A stretch of 13,245 nucleotides of DNA from contig CAZUCD010000103.1 of NCBI GenBank assembly GCA_964618855.1, forward strand, positions 1-13,245, in the 5' to 3' direction. The stretch is from CAZUCD01 sp964618855 (GTDB lineage: Bacteria; Sumerlaeota; Sumerlaeia; SLMS01; JANRJK01). The first letter of the stretch is position 1, and every line of letters starts with the position of its first letter. The notes beneath the pieces are model-generated. The model was not told the origin of the DNA, did not search any database, and saw only the letters and a program-made list of their open reading frames with translations. A program made the translations under genes and the position numbers. Below, one piece after another: positions 6,340 to 13,168 of this stretch.

Positions 6340-7323
6340 CTACTTGGCCAGCACCCGCTTGAACTCCTCCGTCAGGAGGGGGACGACGGACTTTACGTCG
6401 CCGACGATTCCATAGTGGGCGATCTGGAAGATGGGGGCGTTTGGGTCGGTGTTGATGGCGACGATGCAGCGGGAGGTGCGCATCCCGGCCTGGTGCTGGA
6501 TGGCGCCGGATATGCCGCATGCGATGTAGAGGTTGGGGCTGACCGTCTTTCCGGTCTGGCCGACCTGGTGGTCGGGCGTGATCCACCCTGCATGGACGGC
6601 CGCGCGCGACGCTCCCAGTGCGGCCCCGAGCACCTTGCACAACTCCTTCAGCGGCGCATAGCCCTCGGGTCCACCCACGCCGATGCCGCCGGAGACGATG
6701 ATGTCCGCCTCGGTGAGGCTCACGGAGTCGAGCCCCGACTTGTGCACGATCTCCCTAACGATGGCCCTGAGGTCTGCCGGCTTGGCGGGCGCCAAATCCA
6801 CGACCTGCGCGCTGCCGCCGACGCGGGCCTCCGGGGTCGGGAAGGCATTGGCGCGCAACGTGGCCACCGCACCGTTCGATAGGATCTCCACGTTTTCGAG
6901 CGCCTTTCCAGCGTAGATCGGGCGCGTGAACCTGAGGCTGCCGTCCGCGGCGTCGATGGCCGTGACGTCGGACAGGTATGCGACGCCGAGTCGCGTCGCC
7001 AGGCGCGGCGCGACGTCTGCGGCAAGGTCCGTCATGGACATGAACACCAACGAGTCCCCGCCGCCGATTGCCTTCTCGAGGATCGGCGCAAGCGCCGAGG
7101 CGTTGCGCTGGGTTGCCTCGTCGAGGGCGAGCCACTCGATGCCCTGCGCGCCTGCGGCGGCCAGCTCTGCGGCGCTGGAGTCGCGCTTCTCTCCGGAGGC
7201 CACAACGCGGAGGCTCCCCCCCGTCGCTGCGGCGACGCGCCGGGCCTCGCCGAGCGCCTGGAGCGAACCCTTGCGGATGGCGCCGTCAAACTCCTCGGCG
7301 ATGAGAACTATGGGACGGCTCAT
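6340..7323 (-). CDS. etfA: electron transfer flavoprotein, alpha subunit
   Basis: EtfA forms a cytoplasmic heterodimer with EtfB, binds FAD in its C-terminal half, and passes electrons from acyl-CoA and other dehydrogenases to a quinone reductase. The 327-residue length is normal. The N-terminal alpha/beta domain (about 4-190) is followed by the FAD domain with GQTGKTVSPNLYIACG (255-270), the family signature LYIACGISGAIQHQAG (265-280), VAIN (288-291) and YGIVGD (304-309). One unusual residue: in the segment VSGGIGVGGPEGY (210-222) Ile stands at 214, where the family normally has Arg in an SGGRG motif. ATG 7323 is preceded by AGGA (TCCT at 7334-7337 on the + strand), 10 bases away. It lies 133 bases downstream of etfB on the same strand. 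No ETF:quinone oxidoreductase or dehydrogenase gene is in the window. Confidence 0.96.
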   Translation of the reverse strand: MSRPIVLIAEEFDGAIRKGSLQALGEARRVAAATGGSLRVVASGEKRDSSAAELAAAGAQGIEWLALDEATQRNASALAPILEKAIGGGDSLVFMSMTDLAADVAPRLATRLGVAYLSDVTAIDAADGSLRFTRPIYAGKALENVEILSNGAVATLRANAFPTPEARVGGSAQVVDLAPAKPADLRAIVREIVHKSGLDSVSLTEADIIVSGGIGVGGPEGYAPLKELCKVLGAALGASRAAVHAGWITPDHQVGQTGKTVSPNLYIACGISGAIQHQAGMRTSRCIVAINTDPNAPIFQIAHYGIVGDVKSVVPLLTEEFKRVLAK

Positions 7324-7426
7324 GGATGTCTGGTCCTGTGGGATTGTTGGGTGGCGGATGCCGGGGGCCGGCCATCGTGTTGCGGAGACGGGGAGTGCCA
7401 GGAGGGATGCCGGCTTGTCGCGGCCG

Positions 7427-7453
7427 GACCCCGACCCCTGACCTCTGGCCCCG
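7427..7453. repeat. imperfect 7-base tandem repeat between etfB and etfA
   Basis: Four adjacent imperfect units read GACCCC, GACCCCT, GACCTCT and GGCCCCG on the + strand, just behind the etfB stop. The transcribed strand is G-rich (AGGGGTC-like units). Otherwise the 133-base etfB-etfA gap (7324-7456) holds only the etfA ribosome site and no convincing promoter or terminator. Confidence 0.45.
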
Positions 7454-7456
7454 CGC

Positions 7457-8239
7457 CTAGAGCGCCTTCGCCTCGTCCTTGAGCGCGCCGACCAAGGCCT
7501 TCACGGCGTCGGCGCCGGCACCGGGAACGATCTTGACCGGGCCGCGCTCCGGTGGGAGGCGGTACGCGGTGGTCTTGCGGGTGCGGGCACCCAAGCCGCC
7601 CAGGAGCGTCGCGAGGGGCACGGTCTCGAACGGCTTCGACTTCGCCTTCATGATGCTGGGCAGGTTTGGATAGCGGGGCTTGTTGAGCGACTTGTCCGCG
7701 CTGACCATGCACGGAAGCGCCGCCTCCAGGACTTCGACGCGGCCGTCGGCTTCCCGGTTGGCGAGTGCCTTCGGCCCGTCGATTTCAAGTTTCGAGGCCA
7801 CATGGAGCAACGGCATCCCGAGGAGTTCGGCAAGACGCCCGGGGACTTCCCCCGCGCCGGTGTCCACGGCGACGCGGCCGCAGAGGATGAGGTCGCAGGG
7901 GGCGCGCTTGATGGCCGCCGCAAGTGCAGCAGCCGTCGTTGCCCCGTCGAGGTCGAACGGGTGCTCGGAACCGGTGTCGATGAGCACCGCCTTGTCCGCA
8001 CCCATGGCGAGACCGCGCTGGATGGGTTCCTTGGCGGAGGCATTGCCCACGGTCACCAGGGTGATCGAGGCGGCCTTTCCGGCTTCCTTCAGCTTCACGG
8101 CCTCCTCGATGCCGAACTCGTCGTAGGGATTGATGATGGGCTTGGCACGTTCGTCGGTGGCGCGGCCATCCGCGGCGAGGGCGATCTTGGCCTCGGTCGG
8201 GAGCGTGGCCTTGAGCAGGCAGACAACATGGAGGGACAT
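7457..8239 (-). CDS. etfB: electron transfer flavoprotein, beta subunit
   Basis: EtfB is the partner of EtfA. In classical ETFs it binds AMP as a structural cofactor and carries the docking loop for dehydrogenases. The 260-residue protein shows NPYDEFGIEEAVKLKE (37-52), a nucleotide-binding segment GRVAVDTGAGEVPGRLAELL (121-140), ALPCMVSADKSLNKPRYPNL (174-193) and the recognition-loop context PSIMKAKSKP (194-203). The frame is open to an ATG at 8338, but the family N-terminus begins at MSLHVVCLLK, so ATG 8239 was chosen. It lacks a visible Shine-Dalgarno sequence. It is the first gene of the probable operon etfB-etfA-small membrane protein and stands divergent to the phosphatase gene at 8476. 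I cannot decide from sequence alone whether this ETF is of the classical or electron-bifurcating type. Confidence 0.95.
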   Translation of the reverse strand: MSLHVVCLLKATLPTEAKIALAADGRATDERAKPIINPYDEFGIEEAVKLKEAGKAASITLVTVGNASAKEPIQRGLAMGADKAVLIDTGSEHPFDLDGATTAAALAAAIKRAPCDLILCGRVAVDTGAGEVPGRLAELLGMPLLHVASKLEIDGPKALANREADGRVEVLEAALPCMVSADKSLNKPRYPNLPSIMKAKSKPFETVPLATLLGGLGARTRKTTAYRLPPERGPVKIVPGAGADAVKALVGALKDEAKAL

Positions 8240-8298
8240 GGGGTACGCCGGAGTTTGGGGGTGTTTTGGGCGACTGGGACCGGTCCGGAAGGAACCCC

Positions 8299-8326
8299 CC
8301 ACCAGCGCCTCGTGTTGATCTGGTGG
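8299..8326. promoter_or_regulatory. inverted repeat upstream of etfB
   Basis: CCACCAG (8299-8305) and CTGGTGG (8320-8326) are perfect inverted copies 14 bases apart, 60-87 bases before the etfB start. It could be a dimeric regulator site or a leader hairpin of the etf transcript. A 10-base palindrome GGACCGGTCC (8277-8286) lies closer to the gene. No clear -35/-10 pair is visible on either strand in this 236-base divergent region. Confidence 0.35.
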
Positions 8327-8429
8327 AATGCTCCCCACCGTGCGCCGGGGGGCGAGGAAAAATGGCGGGCGAGGGTCGCTGGATCCTCGCGCAAGCTAGT
8401 CCTCGACGGAACCCCTGCGCCGATGGCAC

Positions 8430-8466
8430 GCTCCTCGTGAAACGACGGTAGGCCGACACGAGGGGC
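8430..8466 (+). promoter_or_regulatory. hairpin that could cover the ribosome site of the phosphatase gene
   Basis: GCTCCTCGTG (8430-8439) can pair with CACGAGGGGC (8457-8466): 10 pairs including one G-U, with a 17-base loop. The 3' arm contains GAGGGG (8460-8465), the only Shine-Dalgarno-like sequence before GTG 8476. A second small hairpin, GATTT (8470-8474) with AAATC (8480-8484), holds the GTG start in its loop. Both are seen in the sequence; a regulatory role is inference. Confidence 0.35.
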
Positions 8467-8475
8467 CTCGATTTC

Positions 8476-10410
8476 GTGAAAATCATGCACACCGCACCTG
8501 CATGGCTGTCGCTGGCTTCGCTGCTGGCATGGAACTTCTCCCCTGCCGCGGAGGACGCGCGCTCGCTGGTGACGGCTGGAGAAAACTGGAAAGTGCTCGA
8601 TACGGGGGTGGCGCCGGCCTCCGACTGGCGGCTTCCCTCGTTCGATGACGCGGCATGGAGGATCGCCCGCGGCAACCTCGGCTACGGGGAGGGGAACGAG
8701 GTCTCCCTTGTGAACTACGGCTTCGACGCGTCCAACAAGTACATCACGACCTGGTTCCGGCGCCCATTCTTCGTGGAGCGTCCTTCGGACATTGCGGCGC
8801 TGACGCTGAGGTTGATGCGGGATGACGGGGCCATCGTGTACCTCAACGGGGTTGAAGTGGCGCGGTCCAACATGCCCGCCGGAAGCGTGTCATCGACGAC
8901 GCTCGCCTCCTCGATCGTGAATGCGCCGGAGGAGCGCCAGTTCATCGAGGTGGCGCTCCCCACCTCGCCCCTCGCGGCGGGTCGGAACGTGATCGCTGTC
9001 GAGGTCCACCAAGCGGCGCCCAACACGCCCGACATGTCCTTCGACCTGGAGTTGCTCGCCACGCTGGCGGGACCGACGTGCTCGACGACGCGCCATGCGA
9101 TCATCGGCGACTACGGGGTTGCGAGCCTTGGGGAGCCGGCGGTGGCCGCGCTCGTCAAGTCGTGGGACCCGGAGCTGATCGCCACGGTCGGCGACAACAA
9201 CTATCCCCTCGGGGAGTCGTCGACGATCGACCAGAACATCGGCCAGTACTACCACGAGTACATCTACAAGTACGCCGGCAGCTTCGGGCAGGGCTCCCCG
9301 ACCCAGCGCTTCCTCCCCGTGCTCGGGAACCATGACTGGTACACGGCGGGGGCACAGGCGTACTTCGACTACTTCACGCTTCCCGGCAACGAGCGCTACT
9401 GGGAGTGGAGGTCCGGGCCCGTGCACCTGTTCGGGCTCGACAGCGACACAAACGAGCCGGATGGAACGACGTCGGATTCGGTCCAGGGGGATTGGCTGCA
9501 GCGAAAGCTCGGTCAGTCGGATGCGCCGTGGAAGATCGTGCTGCTGCACCACGCGGCGTACTCGTCCAGTTCGAGCCATGGCAACAACCCCCACATGCAG
9601 TGGCCCTTCGACGAATGGGGTGTGGACGCGGTGTACCAGGGGCACGACCACACGTTCGAGCGGCTGCACCTGAACGGCATCCCCTACATCGTCGAGGGCA
9701 CGGGGGGGAACGCGCTGTACGACTTCGCGGATCCTGTCCAGCCGGGCAGCACGCGGCGCGACAACTCGGACTACGGCGCCACGATGGTCGAGGCGTGCGC
9801 GGAGCGGCTGCTGCTGCGACACTACACCGCGGGGGGCGCCCTCTTGGACACGGTGACGCTGTCGAAGCTCGCGCCGCCGTTCCGGATGGACGGGCACCTC
9901 GACGCGGGAGCGACGCTGCTGTCGGCGGATGGCATCCAGCTCGCCGCGGCCACGCGTGGGGTCTGGCTGTACGTGGCGACACGCGCGTTCTCGGGCGGGG
10001 ACCACTTTGCATACGTCGCGCGCACGCCGGGGGATGCCAGGCCGGCGAACTGGGGGAAGGCGGGGACCGTCGCGGGGTGGGACTACTTTCTGGCCAAGGA
10101 AGCGGGGAGTGACTTCACGGCTTGGCATGACATGACGGAATTCCCGCTGGGGCGCACGTCCGGGTTCGTGCAGCGATCATTGGATGGCGACTGGCTGGAG
10201 GGTGCGATCCACATGCCGACCGCGTTTGGCGGCACGCCCGCGGGTGTGTGGCTCGCCGCGGGAGCGTACGGGTCCGCCGACGGAGGGGCGCTCGACGCGG
10301 GCATGCAGTCCCCCTCCCCGGGCGTGCCCGACGGCAACATCGACGCTGGGGAGTTCGTGTACTTCAACGTGGTGACGTCCGCCGCACGCAGCTGGGACCT
10401 CATGGAATAG
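8476..10410 (+). CDS. secreted purple-acid-phosphatase-like metallophosphoesterase, multidomain
   Basis: This 644-residue exported protein should hydrolyse phosphate esters outside the cytoplasm with a two-metal centre. A signal peptide spans about 1-25 (MKIMHTAPAW..., hydrophobic to about 20, SPAA near the cut). Residues about 35-195 form a beta-rich accessory domain with LRLMRDDGAIVYLNGVEVAR (111-130), like carbohydrate-binding jelly-roll modules. The catalytic domain (about 205-450) has the full motif set: GDYG (211-214), GDNNY (239-243), GNHD (284-287), LLHHAAY (356-362, with Ala replacing the usual Pro of HxPxY), H368, and GHDHTFER (389-396). A C-terminal region (about 470-644) looks like another beta domain and ends with an EF-hand-like DGNIDAGEF (619-627). 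The start is GTG 8476, 10 bases after GAGGGG; ATG 8485 is an alternative. Its 3' end overlaps the opposing gene by 11 bases. The substrate is unknown. Confidence 0.88.
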   Translation: MKIMHTAPAWLSLASLLAWNFSPAAEDARSLVTAGENWKVLDTGVAPASDWRLPSFDDAAWRIARGNLGYGEGNEVSLVNYGFDASNKYITTWFRRPFFVERPSDIAALTLRLMRDDGAIVYLNGVEVARSNMPAGSVSSTTLASSIVNAPEERQFIEVALPTSPLAAGRNVIAVEVHQAAPNTPDMSFDLELLATLAGPTCSTTRHAIIGDYGVASLGEPAVAALVKSWDPELIATVGDNNYPLGESSTIDQNIGQYYHEYIYKYAGSFGQGSPTQRFLPVLGNHDWYTAGAQAYFDYFTLPGNERYWEWRSGPVHLFGLDSDTNEPDGTTSDSVQGDWLQRKLGQSDAPWKIVLLHHAAYSSSSSHGNNPHMQWPFDEWGVDAVYQGHDHTFERLHLNGIPYIVEGTGGNALYDFADPVQPGSTRRDNSDYGATMVEACAERLLLRHYTAGGALLDTVTLSKLAPPFRMDGHLDAGATLLSADGIQLAAATRGVWLYVATRAFSGGDHFAYVARTPGDARPANWGKAGTVAGWDYFLAKEAGSDFTAWHDMTEFPLGRTSGFVQRSLDGDWLEGAIHMPTAFGGTPAGVWLAAGAYGSADGGALDAGMQSPSPGVPDGNIDAGEFVYFNVVTSAARSWDLME

Positions 10411-11497
10411 GCGGGGAAGCGGCGCCCTTGGGCACGAGATCGATGATGACGATCTCCGGCCGGCACAGCAGGCGCATGGAGGGCAGCCCCTCGGCGTGTT
10501 CCGCACCAACGCCTGTCGTGACGTTGAGGCGGGTGGCGCCCTCGATTCGGAAACCACGGGCCCATGCGCGCGGAACCCGGGAGAGCGTGATCAGGGGCCC
10601 GATCCAAGGCAGGTTCACCTGACCACCGTGCGTGTGGCCCGCAAGACACAGGTCGAAGGGGTAGTCCCTGGCCGCCAGCATGTAGTCCGGCGCGTGGCCC
10701 ATGACAATGGTCAGGTCGCCGGGCTGCGCACGGTTTTGCAACTCCTCCAGACGGGCGCGGGTCGAGGGCTCGTGCAGCATGCGCGACTCCCCCAGCGTGA
10801 GTCCCGCGAGGTGGATGCGCACATCCCCGTGCCCGATGGTCTCCACGCCTGACTGCAGCGTGCGCATGCCCGCCCAACCCGTGGCGAGCACCTCCACGAG
10901 CGTTCCATCCGTGTCGCCGACGACATTGTAGAATCCGATCGGTGGCCGGATCATCGAGAAGAGCGCCTCCGCCTTGGGCAGCTCGCCCTCGAACGTGAGC
11001 GGGGGCAGCGGCTGCAGAATGTCGCCCGTATGGATGACGAGGTCGGGCCGCGCCCCGATGATCCTGTCCACCGCGCGAAGCTCGTGTCCGTCGATCCCGT
11101 CGGACTGGAAGTCGGAGAAGTGCACGATGCGCAGGGGCGCGGCCAGCTTTGGCGTCGGGATCACAACATGGCGGGTGGCAAGCCAGTTGGGCTCCACATG
11201 GAACATCCAAACCCGGAGCACGACCATGGCGAGAAACACGGCGATGAGCGCGCCGCCGACACGCCGCGACCGCCGCAGCGCGAGCAGCCCGCATGCGAGG
11301 AGCGCCGCGGGGAAGAGGGTGAAAACGACGACAATCTCCCGCCGAACGGCGGTGAAGAGGTTCATGTGCACCCGCATCATGTCGTGCAGGACGGCGCCCG
11401 TGCCGAAGAGCAGCGCCAGGAAGGGCGTCGCGGCCGCCAGCACGAGTTCCACGCGCCTGCGGCGCGCGGCGGCGCCCAGCGGCCCATCCTCATGCAT
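10400..11497 (-). CDS. membrane-anchored metallophosphoesterase with altered active-site motifs (YkuE/YaeI-like)
   Basis: This 365-residue protein has three predicted membrane segments (about 17-38, 54-74, 81-98) and then a calcineurin-like phosphoesterase domain (about 120-355). Related YkuE/YaeI enzymes act on membrane-lipid phosphates, and the chlamydial relative LpxG cleaves a lipid A precursor; the substrate here is unknown. Conserved motifs are D129, GD at 158-159, GHAPDY (267-272) and GHTHGGQ (287-293). Two motifs deviate: SDFQ (128-131) where D-x-H is normal, and GDTD (194-197) where GNHD is normal. The metal centre or catalysis may therefore differ, or activity may be lost. Start ATG 11497 lies inside the end of the upstream oxidase gene: the two share ATGCATGA (11490-11497), which suggests translational coupling. 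The 3' end overlaps the opposing phosphatase gene by 11 bases, with no terminator between them. Confidence 0.87.
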   Translation of the reverse strand: MHEDGPLGAAARRRRVELVLAAATPFLALLFGTGAVLHDMMRVHMNLFTAVRREIVVVFTLFPAALLACGLLALRRSRRVGGALIAVFLAMVVLRVWMFHVEPNWLATRHVVIPTPKLAAPLRIVHFSDFQSDGIDGHELRAVDRIIGARPDLVIHTGDILQPLPPLTFEGELPKAEALFSMIRPPIGFYNVVGDTDGTLVEVLATGWAGMRTLQSGVETIGHGDVRIHLAGLTLGESRMLHEPSTRARLEELQNRAQPGDLTIVMGHAPDYMLAARDYPFDLCLAGHTHGGQVNLPWIGPLITLSRVPRAWARGFRIEGATRLNVTTGVGAEHAEGLPSMRLLCRPEIVIIDLVPKGAASPPIP

Positions 11498-13085
11498 GGC
11501 CGATCACCGAGAGGATGCGTTCCGCGGCGACTCGGCCCGATTCCGCCGCGCCGTTCATGAAGCCCTGCCAGTCGGCGCTCGTGTGCTCCCCCGCGAAGAG
11601 GATCGATCCGCATGGTATCGCCTCCGCCCCGCGGATCGAGGTCCACTGGCCGGGCTGGTAGCACGAGTAGGAGCCGCGCGTGTGCGGGTGCGCGGGCCAG
11701 TGCATGCGGTAGAAGCGCTTGCCGAGGTGTTTGGCCGCGTCGGGGAAGACGGCATCAAGTTCGCGCGCGAACCGGGCGCCCACCTCCGAGGGGAGTCCGA
11801 CGCCGGCGTCCCGCCCGGCCGTGCCTCCGAGGTAGAACGTGTAGCCCGCCGTCGGGTCGCCGCCGCGGCGCGGGTGCGCGCGGGAGTTGTCCCACCCCGT
11901 CTGGAACGGGAGGTCCGTGCAGGCGTTCCCCGCCATGCCCTGCGCACGCCAAACGGGCTCGTCGAACTCGGCGAGGACCTTCGAATTGGTGCCGTAGCCG
12001 AGAGATCGGATCGCCTCCGCCTGCACGGGGTGGAGGTCGGCCTCCAGTTTCACGCGGCGGAGCATCGTGAATGGAAGGGCGAGGATCACCCACTCCGCGA
12101 CGAACTCGCGCGATCCTCCCCCGCTTCGCTCGAAGGTGAGGCGATGGCCCGACGCCTCAGACGCGAGGCGCACCAGACGGTGCTCGAACTCGACCACGTC
12201 GCCGATGCGCTCCTGCAGCTTGCGGGCAACGGTGTGGTTGCCGCCGCGCACCTTGAAGCGCTCGTCGCTCGAACCGTAGGGCTCGAAGCCCGGCCCGGGC
12301 TCCACACCCTCCTCCGGCGCCAGAAGCGTGAGTAGGTTCAGGGCGGACTGTTCCCCCGAGTCGAGGCCGTACTCAGTCGTGTAGGCAACGTTCAGGAGCG
12401 TGGCGAGCCATCCGGACGCCCCGATGCGCCCGAGGTACTCGGCAACCGAGAGCCGGTCGATCTCTCGTGCGGCGTCCGGGTGCTCGAAGTCGATGGGGTC
12501 GCCGAGGGCCGCCGCGTCCGCCGCCAACCTTGCCGCCAGTGGACGGAACTCATCCAGCACCTGGGCGTCGGTGTAGTGCCTGCCCCTGAGGAACCATGCG
12601 TCGGCGATGAGGTTGCGCTCCTCACCGCCACGAACGTCCACGAGTTCGAGGTCGAGTTCGCGCACGAGCGCATGCATGTCTGCATGGTCGGAGTCGATGA
12701 ACTCGCCGCCAAACTCGCACGGGACTCCTTCGACGAAGGCACCGGGGACGGTGAAGACGCGGCCACCGATCCGGTTCGAAGAGTCGAACACCCGGACGGT
12801 GTGGCCAAACCGCGTGAGGTGCCAGGCAGCGGTTAGCCCGGCCAGGCCCCCGCCCACAATGGCCACGCGCGTCGACCCCGCGCGTCCGCCAAGGCCGAGG
12901 GAACGGCATGAGGACAGGCTGCCCGCGAGGAGGGCTCCCCCGCCCGCCATCGCGGCGGCGCCAAGGAAACGCCTTCGTGAGATTGGAATTGTGGGGGGAA
13001 TGGAGGCGGGCAGTTCCGCGTGATTCGCCCGGTGGGCTTCCCGAAGGAGGCGGCGGACCCGGCTCATGAGTGGCGTGCGTGACAT
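11490..13085 (-). CDS. Tat-exported flavin amine oxidase, probable lipoprotein
   Basis: This 531-residue FAD enzyme belongs to the monoamine oxidase/amino-acid oxidase family, which oxidises amines to imines and H2O2. The N-terminus carries a twin-arginine signal SRRRFLG (36-42), a hydrophobic stretch (43-57), and a lipobox LSSC (57-60) with Cys60 as the likely lipidated residue. FAD elements follow: VAIVGGGLAGLTAAWHL (74-90), the GGRV motif (107-110), a Lys at 369 in SKVLAEFDEPVW, and the C-terminal signature FAGEHTSADWQGFMNGAAES (497-516). ATG 13085 was chosen because GAGGT stands 5 bases upstream; the open frame extends to 13190, and ATG 13067 is also possible. The long leader before the Arg motif (35 residues) is unusual. 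It is the first gene of a two-gene operon with the membrane metallophosphoesterase. The substrate cannot be told from sequence. Confidence 0.92.
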   Translation of the reverse strand: MSRTPLMSRVRRLLREAHRANHAELPASIPPTIPISRRRFLGAAAMAGGGALLAGSLSSCRSLGLGGRAGSTRVAIVGGGLAGLTAAWHLTRFGHTVRVFDSSNRIGGRVFTVPGAFVEGVPCEFGGEFIDSDHADMHALVRELDLELVDVRGGEERNLIADAWFLRGRHYTDAQVLDEFRPLAARLAADAAALGDPIDFEHPDAAREIDRLSVAEYLGRIGASGWLATLLNVAYTTEYGLDSGEQSALNLLTLLAPEEGVEPGPGFEPYGSSDERFKVRGGNHTVARKLQERIGDVVEFEHRLVRLASEASGHRLTFERSGGGSREFVAEWVILALPFTMLRRVKLEADLHPVQAEAIRSLGYGTNSKVLAEFDEPVWRAQGMAGNACTDLPFQTGWDNSRAHPRRGGDPTAGYTFYLGGTAGRDAGVGLPSEVGARFARELDAVFPDAAKHLGKRFYRMHWPAHPHTRGSYSCYQPGQWTSIRGAEAIPCGSILFAGEHTSADWQGFMNGAAESGRVAAERILSVIGHA

Positions 13086-13127
13086 GGGCGACCTCGAATC
13101 GCGGGATGTTTCTGGGTTCAACGAACA

Positions 13128-13168
13128 CCGAGTCCGGACGGGCGGCAACGCACAGTTGCCCCGAGTCC
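13128..13168. promoter_or_regulatory. direct repeats flanking an inverted repeat upstream of the oxidase gene
   Basis: CCGAGTCC occurs at 13128-13135 and again at 13161-13168, 33 bases apart start to start. Between them is a perfect inverted repeat GGCAAC-GCACA-GTTGCC (13144-13160), and the first copy overlaps the palindrome GTCCGGAC (13132-13139). The cluster sits 43-83 bases before the oxidase start codon, a usual place for an operator. No convincing -35/-10 pair is seen nearby, and the rest of 13086-13245 shows nothing else. Confidence 0.4.

Noticed and set aside
8240..8338. Longer EtfB starting at ATG 8338
   Set aside because: The extra 33 residues are Pro/Gly/Ser-rich and unlike EtfB N-termini, which begin right at the first beta strand (HVVCLLK).
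8890..10128. A 412-codon - strand open frame opposite the phosphatase
   Set aside because: It is rich in Arg, Val and Pro with no motif, and opposite a gene with a complete set of phosphatase motifs.
10974..12335. A 453-codon + strand open frame opposite the phosphoesterase and oxidase genes
   Set aside because: It crosses the boundary of two convincing - strand genes and has no recognisable domain.
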